The position numbers and the translations under genes are program-made. The notes under the pieces were generated by a model, which worked only from the letters and a program-made list of their open reading frames with translations, did not search any database and was not told the DNA's origin. A stretch of DNA of 57,095 nt from Nocardiopsis xinjiangensis YIM 90004 (GTDB lineage Bacteria > Actinomycetota > Actinomycetes > Streptosporangiales > Streptosporangiaceae): contig NZ_ANBE01000003.1 of NCBI RefSeq assembly GCF_000341145.1, positions 105,264-162,358 on the forward strand. Reading direction: 5' to 3'. Shown piece by piece: positions 24,591 through 32,996 of the stretch. Every line of letters begins with the position of its first letter. Position 1 is the first letter of the stretch.

Positions 24591-25232
24591 CTACTGCTGG
24601 ACGAAGCGGTCGACACGCCAGTCGGGGTCGTCCTCACCGGTGTTGTTCAGGAGCATGGTCCGCGACGACTCACGCGGACCGATCTCTTCTCCGCCGTCGG
24701 CGTCGGTCAGGTTCCCCTCGACGGTCAGCACGATCTGGTGGTCGCCCTCCTGGGCCGGTTCGGGGACCTCGACGCTGTCGACCTCAGCGGTACGCAGACG
24801 CCCGCTCTCCCTGAAGGCCGTGAGGTTCTGCGGCGGCACGGGGATGCCCTCGGCCCCGTGCTCGTCGAAGAAGCGATCAGTGACGAGCGGTCGATAACGG
24901 TCGACGTAGGTCTCGTCGGTGTCGGCCTCGCCGTCGTAGGACTCCCAAGCGACCCAGAAGGAAGCGGCCACGGACTCCGGGTCGGTGAAGTCGGTCTCGG
25001 GCAACTCGACCCTCGATTCGTCCGAGACCGGGGGAGCAGCTGTTTCCAGAGGATTCCGGGACTCCTCCGCCGGCTCCGGCGACGGTGTCTCCTCCTGTGT
25101 TCCACAGCCCGCGAGCGCGAGTGAGGCCGCGAGCGCTGCGGCGAGTGCCCGATGTCGTACGCGGAAAACCCGTGCTGTGGTCCTGTGCACGCTTGTCTCC
25201 TGCTCCGGATCGTTGTTGTGAAGGCCGGTCAT
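24591..25232 (-). CDS. Lipoprotein, secretion cluster
   Basis: 213 aa from the ATG at 25232, which overlaps the upstream stop (ATGA). The GTG at 25190 (VHRTTARVF) has a better ribosome site and gives a more normal signal. Lipobox LALAGC lies at about residue 42 of the long form. The mature part has a Ser/Glu/Pro linker and a domain with SVAASFWVAWESYDGEADTD and VDRYRPLVTDRFF. This resembles the NTF2-like fold common to VirB8/lipoprotein parts of these clusters. Function within the envelope complex is inferred. Confidence 0.72.
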   Translation of the reverse strand: MTGLHNNDPEQETSVHRTTARVFRVRHRALAAALAASLALAGCGTQEETPSPEPAEESRNPLETAAPPVSDESRVELPETDFTDPESVAASFWVAWESYDGEADTDETYVDRYRPLVTDRFFDEHGAEGIPVPPQNLTAFRESGRLRTAEVDSVEVPEPAQEGDHQIVLTVEGNLTDADGGEEIGPRESSRTMLLNNTGEDDPDWRVDRFVQQ

Positions 25233-25903
25233 CGTCGGGCCCCCGCCGTTCTCCGCACCGCTGCATCCGCCTCGGGACCGTGGGCCCTCTGCCGTGACGT
25301 GTACGTACGTGCGCCGTTGCCGAGCCCCGCCTGAGGGGCGGCGCTCGCTTCGCCGCGGACGCTCCGCATCTGGGCGGGAGCGAGGTGGGAGGGCGCCGCG
25401 CGTTCATGGCTCGCGTGGGCGGCCTCCTCCTCGGGAGCACCCGAGTGGTCGGCAGGGCCGTCGGGTCTCGGAGCGGACTGCTGCTCCTCCAGCTCGGCCC
25501 TTCGCCCCTCGGGGTCGGGCGCCCTCTCGTCGGAGGGTTCCGCGGTGCCCTCCTCCCTCAGTTCCTCGCCCCGCCCTCCCCCGTACGGGGGCGTGTCCCG
25601 CCGTTCCTCGTGGCGGAGAAGGCCGCTTTCCGTGCCGGCCGTGTGTGTTTCGGCGCGCTCACGGTCCGGTCGCTCGCGCTCCCGCTCGTCGTGTTGCGCT
25701 CGTTCGCCGGCGACATGCTCTCTTTCGGCGCGTTCCCAGTCGGTACGGCGCCGTTCCTCCTCGGCCAGTGTGCGGTCGGCGTCCTCCTCGACCCGCGTAG
25801 GGGTGGCACGCCCGGTCCGAGAGGCCACACGCGCGTGCTCCAGCCACTCGGGCTCCGTGTGGGCACGCCCATGAGGCGTCCGCGAGGTCGGAACCGGTCT
25901 CAT
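25229..25903 (-). CDS. Highly charged, low-complexity hypothetical protein
   Basis: 224 aa dominated by Glu/Arg/Ala (EEERRRTDWERAEREHVAGE, RAQHDERERERPDRERAE), probably disordered or coiled-coil, with no membrane segment and no recognised domain. Both ends overlap neighbours by 4 bp (ATGA at 25900-25903 and 25229-25232), which supports its reality as part of a coupled operon. Possible roles are a scaffold or nucleic-acid contact. The composition biases any similarity search. Confidence 0.6.
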   Translation of the reverse strand: MRPVPTSRTPHGRAHTEPEWLEHARVASRTGRATPTRVEEDADRTLAEEERRRTDWERAEREHVAGERAQHDERERERPDRERAETHTAGTESGLLRHEERRDTPPYGGGRGEELREEGTAEPSDERAPDPEGRRAELEEQQSAPRPDGPADHSGAPEEEAAHASHERAAPSHLAPAQMRSVRGEASAAPQAGLGNGARTYTSRQRAHGPEADAAVRRTAGARR

Positions 25904-27027
25904 GTCTTTCGTCCTCCGTCCACGGGCCCGGTCGAGCCAGGTGCCTGCCGGCTGTTCGGAGCGGTCCCCTCCGGATGCTGCTCGTCCTCGTGGGGCGCCC
26001 GGCTCTCGGCCGCTTCGAGGAGCCAGCGCCCCGCATCGATCGTTCGTGTCACCTGCTCCTCCAAGGCCGTCTGGAGCGCGCGGACCCCACTGTCACCGAA
26101 CACGGGACCTGTGCTCTCCGAAGCCGTGTCGGTCAGCAGACCGAGGAAGGCGTCGTCACGGCGCTCGTTCTCCTCGCCCTGACGCAGTTCTTCGTACGTG
26201 GTCGCCGCGGTGTGCGCTCTTCGCGCGTACTCGTCGAATCTCCGGATCCGCTCCTCCACGGCCTCCCTCGCGGCCTCGAGGGCTCTGCGCTGCGGATCGA
26301 GCGCTCGCGAGACCCGTTCGGTGACGGCCTCCCTCGACCTGCCGTGGAGGTCGAGGGCGAGTTCACTGCAGTGGGCCAAGGCAGAGGCGACCGACCACTC
26401 CTGCTCGGCGAGCCAGCGCTCCTCCCCACCAGGGCCGACGTCGTCGCCGAGTACGGCAGCGGCGCCGCGGAGCCGGTCCATCGCTCCTTGGAGACGCCTG
26501 AGCGCCTCCGAGTCGACCGGTTCGAAGTCCTCGGGCAGGAGGTAACGGCCGTGGTGCCGGACCCCGGCCGACGGTGTGACCTTGGTGGCCAGAGCCAGCG
26601 CGGCCACCGGTCCCGCCGCCCAGAAGAACGCCGCGCCGCCAGTCATGGCCGTCCCCGGAACAGCCCCCCAGACGAGGAAGAGCGGACCCCACGTGAGTAG
26701 GAGCGCCAACACCGCCCCGACACGGCCCGCTTGTCGCGCACCCCACACGACAAGGGCGAGCAGCCCGAGAGTGCTGAGCACACGGACGGCGAGGTCGGTG
26801 ACGTCCGGAACCTCGGTCGCCAGGTGAGCCGCTCCCCACGAAGCCGCGACCACCCCCGCCGAGGCGAGATAACCGGCGTTCCTTCGGTGTCGGATCCGGC
26901 TGTCGGGCGGTCGTTTCTTCGGGAGTAGTTCGGCCGATCCGCGGCGCAACCGTTCGAGGGTCCGCGCGGACAGGTCGGGGTCGAAGACCGCCCTGGGACG
27001 GCCGGGGGGTACTCCGTCGGCCTGCAC
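25900..27027 (-). CDS. Multi-pass membrane protein with cytoplasmic coiled-coil region, secretion cluster
   Basis: 375 aa from GTG at 27025-27027, preceded by GGAGGAGG. A basic N-terminus (LLPKKRPPDSRIRHRRN) leads into four hydrophobic segments at about residues 48-120. A long helical charged region follows (SALAHCSELALDLHGRSREA, ALEAAREAVEERIRRFDEYA). No named family was recognised. Its overlap with the charged-protein gene and 31-bp spacing from the upstream gene make it part of the minus arm. Confidence 0.7.
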   Translation of the reverse strand: MQADGVPPGRPRAVFDPDLSARTLERLRRGSAELLPKKRPPDSRIRHRRNAGYLASAGVVAASWGAAHLATEVPDVTDLAVRVLSTLGLLALVVWGARQAGRVGAVLALLLTWGPLFLVWGAVPGTAMTGGAAFFWAAGPVAALALATKVTPSAGVRHHGRYLLPEDFEPVDSEALRRLQGAMDRLRGAAAVLGDDVGPGGEERWLAEQEWSVASALAHCSELALDLHGRSREAVTERVSRALDPQRRALEAAREAVEERIRRFDEYARRAHTAATTYEELRQGEENERRDDAFLGLLTDTASESTGPVFGDSGVRALQTALEEQVTRTIDAGRWLLEAAESRAPHEDEQHPEGTAPNSRQAPGSTGPVDGGRKT

Positions 27028-27058
27028 GAGTCCTCCTCCTGCTCGTTGTGGACGGCCT

Positions 27059-27862
27059 TCAGTTCTCAGGACCGCGCCGCGAGAAGAAGCGCCGGCCACG
27101 ACCGGACAGCCCGGAACCGTTCCTGTGTTCCGGGATCGCGGTGGCCACACCCTGTGCTCCGACGGAAGAGTTGTGCTCGGCGATTGCCTCGCTCCACCAT
27201 TGGGCCGCTCGGGCCCTGCTCTCGTCCGGACTTCCGATGGCGGTCGGGACCTGCCCGGTGGTGTCGCCGGGCTGATGCCGCGTCTGATCGCCGGGGCCGG
27301 GCGCCGGTGGGTGGGGGCGCGGGGGCACGGGCTCCGACGGGGCGGACGCATGGTGCCGGATTCGGGGATCCGTCGGTGCAGCGCTCGGTTCTTCGGATAC
27401 CGCGGGCACCGGTTCGGGTCGGGGCCGGGACTCCGGCTCAGGATCGGGGACCTGCTCCGGCTCAGGGGCCCGGGCGAGGTGCTCGACGTGCTGTTCCGCT
27501 GCCTGCTCCTGCGCCGATGAGGCCACCTGCACCGGACCGTCCCCAGCAGGCACGGCCTTCGGCTTGCGTCCCTTGGCCTTGCGCGCCTTCTTCGGCGCGG
27601 GGGCGGAGGCGTCCTCCTCGACCGTGCCGTCGGGGTGGACGATGAGAGGCCACTCCCCGTCGACACCCGCGGTGGCGACCTTCACCGGGCGTCCGAGTTT
27701 CCCGGCGACGCCGGTGATGATCTCCGTGACGCGGGTCCTGACCTCCGACGCGGTCTCGGCCGAGACCGTCTGCGAACGTCCGCTGATCGACACGTCGCCG
27801 GTTCCGTCGCTGCGGGTGGTCACGGTGATCCTCGGGAACACCGGAACCTCGTCATGCTCCAT
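27059..27862 (-). CDS. Hypothetical protein with small folded N-terminus and Pro/Glu-rich tail, secretion cluster
   Basis: 267 aa. Residues 1-85 look folded (VPVFPRITVTTRSDGTGDVS, ASEVRTRVTEIITGVAGKLG, VDGEWPLIVHPDGTVEE). A basic patch KKARKAKGRKPKA and a long disordered Pro/Glu/His region follow. It is the first gene of the minus arm, facing the plus arm across 351 bp. The folded part could be a regulator or adapter, but no HTH is evident. Confidence 0.65.
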   Translation of the reverse strand: MEHDEVPVFPRITVTTRSDGTGDVSISGRSQTVSAETASEVRTRVTEIITGVAGKLGRPVKVATAGVDGEWPLIVHPDGTVEEDASAPAPKKARKAKGRKPKAVPAGDGPVQVASSAQEQAAEQHVEHLARAPEPEQVPDPEPESRPRPEPVPAVSEEPSAAPTDPRIRHHASAPSEPVPPRPHPPAPGPGDQTRHQPGDTTGQVPTAIGSPDESRARAAQWWSEAIAEHNSSVGAQGVATAIPEHRNGSGLSGRGRRFFSRRGPEN

Positions 27863-28213
27863 GGCTGCCCGACCTCGTCTCTGTGGACCGTCGCGAGCAG
27901 CGCCTTCCCCGGGTGGAGCGAACGACGGTTCACGAGCCTACACCTCACTCCCTCCTTTCAACAGATCTGCATCACACTTTATGTGGAACTCAGTCCCGCC
28001 CAAAAAAACTTCAGAATCCTGTGAACCAGCGAACGAGAGGTCGCATCAGAGCCGGTGCGCCAAAAAGAAGAGGGTCCAGTAGAACCAGGAACAACCAATG
28101 CGAGAGCCCTCCCCCGGGATGACGACGGAACAGAGGACCGCTTCTCTTCTTGCGCACACGACAATGCCGGACAACCGATACGAGAAACAGCAGATGAACG
28201 GGCAGGAGCGGTG
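27863..28213. promoter_or_regulatory. Divergent control region of the secretion cluster
   Basis: 351 bp without a gene, more AT-rich than its flanks, with an A7 tract at 28002-28008. For the minus arm a plausible promoter is -35 TTGGGC (28003-27998), 16-bp spacer, -10 TAAAGT (27981-27976). For the plus arm no single clear promoter was found; AGGAG lies just before the ATG at 28214. An in-frame ORF from 28055 runs into the plus gene but lacks a ribosome site. An origin of transfer could lie here, but no convincing nick-type repeat is visible. Confidence 0.45.
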
Positions 28214-28819
28214 ATGGGTGAGAACGTGAACCCCTGGGTCACGAGGCCTCCGCTCGAGGAGACCCCGGACCAGGACCACACCGTCCCGGACGACGCCCCG
28301 GCGGCCACAGGACCCCAGTCGCCCCAGGGAGGGGTCCCCTTCCCTGGCGACGACGACCGTCTCCCACGGCGCCGGGTCTCCGGAACCGCGCACGTCTGGT
28401 TCCTCGGTGTGCACGGCGGTGCGGGTGAGAGCACCCTCGCCGGGCTGGTGCCTGATGCCAGGCCCGCAGGGCACGCGTGGCCGGAAGTGGCCAACCCGCC
28501 CGGGCATGCTCCCGCCAGGGTCGTCCTGGTCGCACGCACCCACGCATCCGGGCTTCGTTCAGCACAACTGGCCGCCACGGAATGGGCATCCGGATCGGTC
28601 TCGGGGATCGAACTGATCGGGCTCGTGCTCGTGGCCGACGCACCGGGAAAACTCCCTCGCCCACTGAAAGACATGGCCAAGGTCATCAAAGGTGGCGTAC
28701 CTCGGACATGGAGCATCCCGTGGATCGAGTCGTGGCGCCTGAACGAACCCGTGGACGTACAGAGAAGCCCGAAATCCGTGCGCTCCATGATCGCGGATCT
28801 GGACGCACTTTCACACTGA
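28214..28819 (+). CDS. DUF6668-type protein with degenerate P-loop, secretion cluster
   Basis: 201 aa from the ATG at 28214 with AGGAG upstream. A Pro/Asp-rich N-terminus precedes VWFLGVHGGAGESTLAGL (residues 61-78). The latter looks like a ParA/MinD-type Walker A in which the invariant Lys is replaced by Glu, followed by VVLVARTHASGLRSAQLA, VLVADAPGKLP and a terminal PWIESWRL. It belongs with the actinobacterial DUF6668 proteins found beside type IV secretion genes. It is probably an inactive or non-hydrolysing ATPase relative and starts the plus arm. Confidence 0.75.
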   Translation: MGENVNPWVTRPPLEETPDQDHTVPDDAPAATGPQSPQGGVPFPGDDDRLPRRRVSGTAHVWFLGVHGGAGESTLAGLVPDARPAGHAWPEVANPPGHAPARVVLVARTHASGLRSAQLAATEWASGSVSGIELIGLVLVADAPGKLPRPLKDMAKVIKGGVPRTWSIPWIESWRLNEPVDVQRSPKSVRSMIADLDALSH

Positions 28820-28856
28820 GAAACCTCCTTGTTCCGAGTTCAGAGAAAGGACTCCC

Positions 28857-29141
28857 ATGCTCCTCGAAACCGCATCCGAGGTCACCGCCCACCTGGCCGC
28901 TGTTCCCGACCCCGGGTCGGGGGAAGCTCCCCCCGGCGCCGAGGGCTTCGTGTCGATCCTCGGGTGGGCCAAGTGGGTCGCCCTGGGGATCTGCGTCCTC
29001 GGTCTGATCATCGCCGGAGCGACCATGGCGATCCAGTCCCGCCGGGGGGAGGGCGGCGAACACATGGGCAAGATCGGCATGGTCCTCGCGGGGGTCATCC
29101 TCATCTCCGCCGCCACGTCCCTCGTCGGATTCCTCGTATAG
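28857..29141 (+). CDS. Small two-helix membrane protein, VirB2/pilin-like
   Basis: A 94-aa protein. A polar N-terminus of about 30 residues is followed by two hydrophobic helices (36-59, WVALGICVLGLIIAGATMAI; 73-94, IGMVLAGVILISAATSLVGF) joined by a basic loop QSRRGEGGEHMGK. Length and topology match VirB2/TrbC-type pilins and TcpF-like channel parts. AAAGGA precedes the ATG. The same helix-loop-helix recurs inside the VirB6-like protein two genes downstream. Confidence 0.75.
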   Translation: MLLETASEVTAHLAAVPDPGSGEAPPGAEGFVSILGWAKWVALGICVLGLIIAGATMAIQSRRGEGGEHMGKIGMVLAGVILISAATSLVGFLV

Positions 29142-29165
29142 ACAACGACCCAGGGTTGCATCGCC

Positions 29166-29924
29166 ATGACCAACTTCGGTGAACAGGTGGACGAGTCGCC
29201 CTTCGCGGCCAGAGGATTCATCTTCTCTGCGATGTTCCTCGGCGTCATCGCCCTCGTCGGCCTTCTCGTGATCTCGATCAGTTTTTTCGGCGGAGACGAT
29301 GAGGGCGGAGAGGAAACCTCGCCCTCCGCACCGACGGCATCCCCCACGTCCGAGAACCCACCTCCAGCGGACGACGCGAGCGTATGCGGACTGACCGAGG
29401 TGGAGATGGCGAGTGGCTTGGACGAGCCTCCCGAGGGGACCGAGTGGGAGCTCGCGGGCACGATCGCCGCGCCGAGCGTCGAGGGCCAGGGCCCAGGCAC
29501 GGTCGACGACGACGGTTACCGCTCCTGCTTTGCACGCACCCCTCTGGGGGCCGTCCTCGCCGCGGCGAACTGGACAGCGATGAGCTCGGACCCGGAACTC
29601 GCGGACGTGGTCATGGAACGTGCCCTCGCAGAGGGGCCCGGGCGTGAGGCGGCCCTGGCCGACGGCGGGACCTCCGCTGCGGCCTCCGGGGACGACGGAG
29701 CAAGCATCCAGGTCGCGGCCTTCCGGGTCATCTCCTACGACGGGGAGGAGGCCTCCGTCCAGATCGCCTACACCTCGTCGTACGGGCTCGACATGGTCTT
29801 TCCCCTCGACCTCCGCTGGGAGAACGGCGACTGGAAGAACGTCCTGGCAGACGACGGCGAACCCGCCACCCCTCCCTACCCGGTGGAGAGCCTCTCAGGG
29901 TTCGTCCGGTGGCAGGGCGCTTGA
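29166..29924 (+). CDS. Bitopic membrane protein with extracytoplasmic domain, VirB8/TcpC-like
   Basis: A 252-aa protein with a short cytoplasmic N-terminus, one helix at about residues 18-41 (FIFSAMFLGVIALVGLLVIS), an acidic Ser/Pro linker and an exported domain of about 180 residues with two Cys (VCGLTE, RSCFARTP). The C-terminal part (VISYDGEEASVQIAYTSSYG, FPLDLRWENGDWK) has the shape of an NTF2-like VirB8 domain. This is inferred from architecture and position; residue-level similarity to VirB8 is not evident by eye. Confidence 0.68.
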   Translation: MTNFGEQVDESPFAARGFIFSAMFLGVIALVGLLVISISFFGGDDEGGEETSPSAPTASPTSENPPPADDASVCGLTEVEMASGLDEPPEGTEWELAGTIAAPSVEGQGPGTVDDDGYRSCFARTPLGAVLAAANWTAMSSDPELADVVMERALAEGPGREAALADGGTSAAASGDDGASIQVAAFRVISYDGEEASVQIAYTSSYGLDMVFPLDLRWENGDWKNVLADDGEPATPPYPVESLSGFVRWQGA

Positions 29925-29992
29925 TCGGACCTCTTTCGCGAGCGCACACAGAAGCGAATGGTGAAACACACGACCGCTAGGCGAGTACCCCC

Positions 29993-31498
29993 ATGTGCGA
30001 TTGGCACGATATCGGCTGTCACTTCCAAGAAGGCGCCAGAGCCTTCGCGGAAACTGCCTTCGACACCATCCTCGAATGGATGTCCGACGCCGTCGTCGAG
30101 GCGCTCGGTCAGATCATCGAGTCGCTGGGCACCTTGTGGGTGCATGTCAGCCCACCACCGCTGACCGGTGCCACCGGTGACTCCGCGTCCATCAGTGCCG
30201 GGGAGACCGGGGACACGTCCGGGAGTATCACACGCCTGCTGGAGTACGGGGTGTGGATCGCTCTCGGTGTCTGCGTCCTCTCCCTGATCGCCCTCGGCGC
30301 CCGCATGGCCATCGCTCGCAGGCAGGGCGAGGGAGGCGAACACCTGGGCAAGGTCGGCATGGTCCTGGCCGCCGTGGTACTCATCTCCGCCGCCTCCGGC
30401 ATCATCATGGCGCTCATCCCCACGACCGCTGCTCCCAGTGGTTCGGGCCCCACGGTCTATCTCCAGAACAGCCTGTGGTGGTACACGGGTGCCGCGGCCG
30501 TCATGTCGGTGGTGGTCGCGGGGATGAAAATGGCCTGGGAACAGAGGGCCGAGCCGGGCAAGGACCTCATCAAGTCCCTGATCACCCTGGTGATCGTCTC
30601 CGCCGGCGGCGTAACGATGGCCAACCTGGCGATCACCGCCTCCGAGCAGTTCTCCACGTGGATCCTGGACAACGCGACAGACGGGACCGACTTCGCCGAG
30701 AACGTCTCCGTGATGCTCGTGATGAGCGGAGCCTCAGGGGTGATCTCACCCATCATTCCTCTCACGGTGATTCTCCTCGGCCTCTTCGCGATCATCGCGA
30801 CGATGATGCAGATCGTCCTCATGGTGGTCCGCATCGGGATGCTCGTGATCCTGGCCGGGGTCCTTCCCCTGGCGGCGTCCTTCACCAACACGGAGATGGG
30901 CAAGTCCTGGTTCAAGAAGCTGGTCGGCTGGCTCGTCGCCTTCATCCTCTACAAGCCGGCTGCGGCCATCATCTACGCGGCGGCCTTCCAGCTGGTGGGG
31001 GCCGACCTCTTCGAGGACGACCACGGCCTCCTACAGGTCATCTCGGGCCTGACGCTCATGATCGTGGCGCTGATCGCCATGCCCGCCCTCATCCGCTTCG
31101 CCGTACCCATGGTCGGTGGGATGGCCGGCGGCGCCGCCGCGGGAGCCGCGGTCAGCGGGGCTGTGGCCGACCTGCCCTCCGGTGCCGCCAAGACCTCCGG
31201 CGGAGGTGGAGGCGGTGGAGGCGGCGGGGGCGGCGGTTCCGGCAGTGGCCCCTCCGGCTCCGCCAACACCAGTGGCGCGGCCCAGGGCGGGGCCCAGGGC
31301 GGCGGCCAGATGGCCGGCGGTGCCGCCAAGGGAGGCGCGGCCGCAGGTGCGGGCGCGGCCACCGCTGGTGTCGCCACCGCGGCGATGGCAGCGGCGGACG
31401 CCGCGAAGAAGGTCGGCGACACCGTCGCCCAGACCGCCAAGGACGCGACCGAGGGAAGCGAATCAGGAGAGGGGGGCGGCCCCAGTGGCAGTCGCTGA
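29993..31498 (+). CDS. VirB6/TrbL-like polytopic channel protein with embedded pilin-like domain
   Basis: 501 aa. Residues 1-75 form an amphipathic N-terminus with Cys2/Cys9. Residues about 80-142 (VWIALGVCVLSLIALGARMA, RRQGEGGEHLGKVGMVLAAV) are plainly homologous to the 94-aa protein at 28857. A TrbL/VirB6-like core follows, with about six more helices to residue 395. The tail is a poly-Gly run (about 403-417) and an Ala/Gly-rich stretch. It would form the inner-membrane channel. Its last codons overlap the next gene. Confidence 0.82.
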   Translation: MCDWHDIGCHFQEGARAFAETAFDTILEWMSDAVVEALGQIIESLGTLWVHVSPPPLTGATGDSASISAGETGDTSGSITRLLEYGVWIALGVCVLSLIALGARMAIARRQGEGGEHLGKVGMVLAAVVLISAASGIIMALIPTTAAPSGSGPTVYLQNSLWWYTGAAAVMSVVVAGMKMAWEQRAEPGKDLIKSLITLVIVSAGGVTMANLAITASEQFSTWILDNATDGTDFAENVSVMLVMSGASGVISPIIPLTVILLGLFAIIATMMQIVLMVVRIGMLVILAGVLPLAASFTNTEMGKSWFKKLVGWLVAFILYKPAAAIIYAAAFQLVGADLFEDDHGLLQVISGLTLMIVALIAMPALIRFAVPMVGGMAGGAAAGAAVSGAVADLPSGAAKTSGGGGGGGGGGGGGSGSGPSGSANTSGAAQGGAQGGGQMAGGAAKGGAAAGAGAATAGVATAAMAAADAAKKVGDTVAQTAKDATEGSESGEGGGPSGSR

Positions 31499-32996
31499 TT
31501 CCGAGGTCCGCGGACCTCGCACCTATGGGAACTGGCGCAAACCGGCGACCGCGGGGCTCATGGGCCTGGGCTCTTTGGGCACCGGCCTCCTGCTCGGCGG
31601 ACTCATCTTCGTGGTCTTCCTCGTGATGATCGGGGGGATGCTCGCCGGATTCGTCGGCGGAATCCTCGTCGGCGGGCTCCTGCTGGCGGTTCTCACCAAG
31701 GACAAACACGACCGCAACCTGATCACGAGGATGACCGTACGCATGGCCTGGTGGAACACACGATCGAAGAAAGCCCATCTGTACCGCTCGGGTCCGTTGG
31801 GGCGAACCCCGTGGGGCACCTTCCAACTCCCGGGTCTGGCAGCGCCCTCACGCCTGTCCGAACACACCGACTCCTACGGCCGCCCCTTCGCCCTTCTCTA
31901 CGTGCCGGCCACCGGCCACTACACCGTGGTGATCGGGACCGAACCCGACGGCGCCGCGCTGGTGGACGAGGACCAGGTGGACGTGTGGGTGGCCGGTTGG
32001 GGCCACTGGCTGGCCAACCTCGGGGACGAGCCCGGGATCGAGGCGGCCTCGGTGACGGTCGAGACCGCTCCGGACACCGGCACCAGGCTGCGCCGGGAAG
32101 TCATGAGCAATATCGACCCGGACTCACCCGCCTTCGCACAGGCCATGCTGCACGAGGCCGTCGACCGCTACCCGACCGGCTCCTCCGTGGTGAAGGCCTA
32201 CGTCGCCGTGACCTTCTCGGCCGCCTCCCGGACCGGCGGCAAGAAACGCAAGCCGGACGAAATGGGACCCGAGCTGGCAGCACGGGTTCCCAACCTGACC
32301 CAGCAACTGAGCGCGACCGGAGGCGGAGCTGCTCATCCGCTGTCCGCCCAAGAACTGTGCGAGACGATCCGGATCGCCTACGACCCCGCATCGGCGGTCC
32401 TCATCGACGAGGCACACGCCAACGGGGAGGACCCCGAACTCACCTGGCCGGACGTCGGACCCACCGCCCACCAGACGATGTGGGACTCCTACATCCACGA
32501 CGGTGCCCTGTCGATGACCTGGTCCATGACCGCGGCTCCGCGGGGCAACGTCCAGTCCAACATCCTCTCGCGCCTCCTGGCCCCGCACTCCGACATCGCC
32601 CGCAAGCGGGTGACCCTGCTCTACCGCCCGTTGGACGCCGCCCGCGCCGCCACGGTGGTCGAGGCCGACCTACGGGCAGCGGAGTTCCGGCAGACCTCCT
32701 CCGACAAACCCTCCGCCCGCGACATGGTGGCCACCCGGGCGGCCCGCGCGACAGCGGCGGAGGAGGCCTCCGGCGCCGGCCTGGTCAACTTCGGCCTGGT
32801 CGTGACAGCAACCGTCACCGACCCGGCGCTCAAACCCGAGGCCATGGCGACCGTGGACAACCTGTCCGCGACCGCCCGCCTCCGATTGAGGTTGGTCCAC
32901 GGCTCCCAGGACTCGGCGTTCGCCGGGGCCCTTCCACTCGGCCTGGTCCTGCCCAAACACCTGAAGGTCCCCGCTGAACTGAGGGAGCAGCTGTGA
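31485..32996 (+). CDS. SCO6880-family protein (VirB3/VirB4 N-terminal-like), secretion cluster
   Basis: 503 aa from GTG at 31485, overlapping the previous gene by 14 bp. Two to three helices at about residues 21-68 (TGLLLGGLIFVVFLVMIGGM) resemble the PrgI/VirB3 membrane anchor. The large cytoplasmic remainder (PFALLYVPATGHYTVVIGTE, HQTMWDSYIHDGALSMTWSM, LLAPHSDIARKRVTLLYRPL) is typical of SCO6880-like proteins, which resemble the N-terminal half of VirB4/TraC ATPases. There is no Walker motif. The ATPase half is encoded by the next, overlapping gene. Confidence 0.82.
   Translation: MAVADSEVRGPRTYGNWRKPATAGLMGLGSLGTGLLLGGLIFVVFLVMIGGMLAGFVGGILVGGLLLAVLTKDKHDRNLITRMTVRMAWWNTRSKKAHLYRSGPLGRTPWGTFQLPGLAAPSRLSEHTDSYGRPFALLYVPATGHYTVVIGTEPDGAALVDEDQVDVWVAGWGHWLANLGDEPGIEAASVTVETAPDTGTRLRREVMSNIDPDSPAFAQAMLHEAVDRYPTGSSVVKAYVAVTFSAASRTGGKKRKPDEMGPELAARVPNLTQQLSATGGGAAHPLSAQELCETIRIAYDPASAVLIDEAHANGEDPELTWPDVGPTAHQTMWDSYIHDGALSMTWSMTAAPRGNVQSNILSRLLAPHSDIARKRVTLLYRPLDAARAATVVEADLRAAEFRQTSSDKPSARDMVATRAARATAAEEASGAGLVNFGLVVTATVTDPALKPEAMATVDNLSATARLRLRLVHGSQDSAFAGALPLGLVLPKHLKVPAELREQL

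Noticed and set aside
28055..28213. N-terminal extension of the DUF6668-type gene from the ATG at 28055
   Set aside because: It lacks a ribosome site and any similarity; ATG 28214 has AGGAG and begins the family-like sequence.
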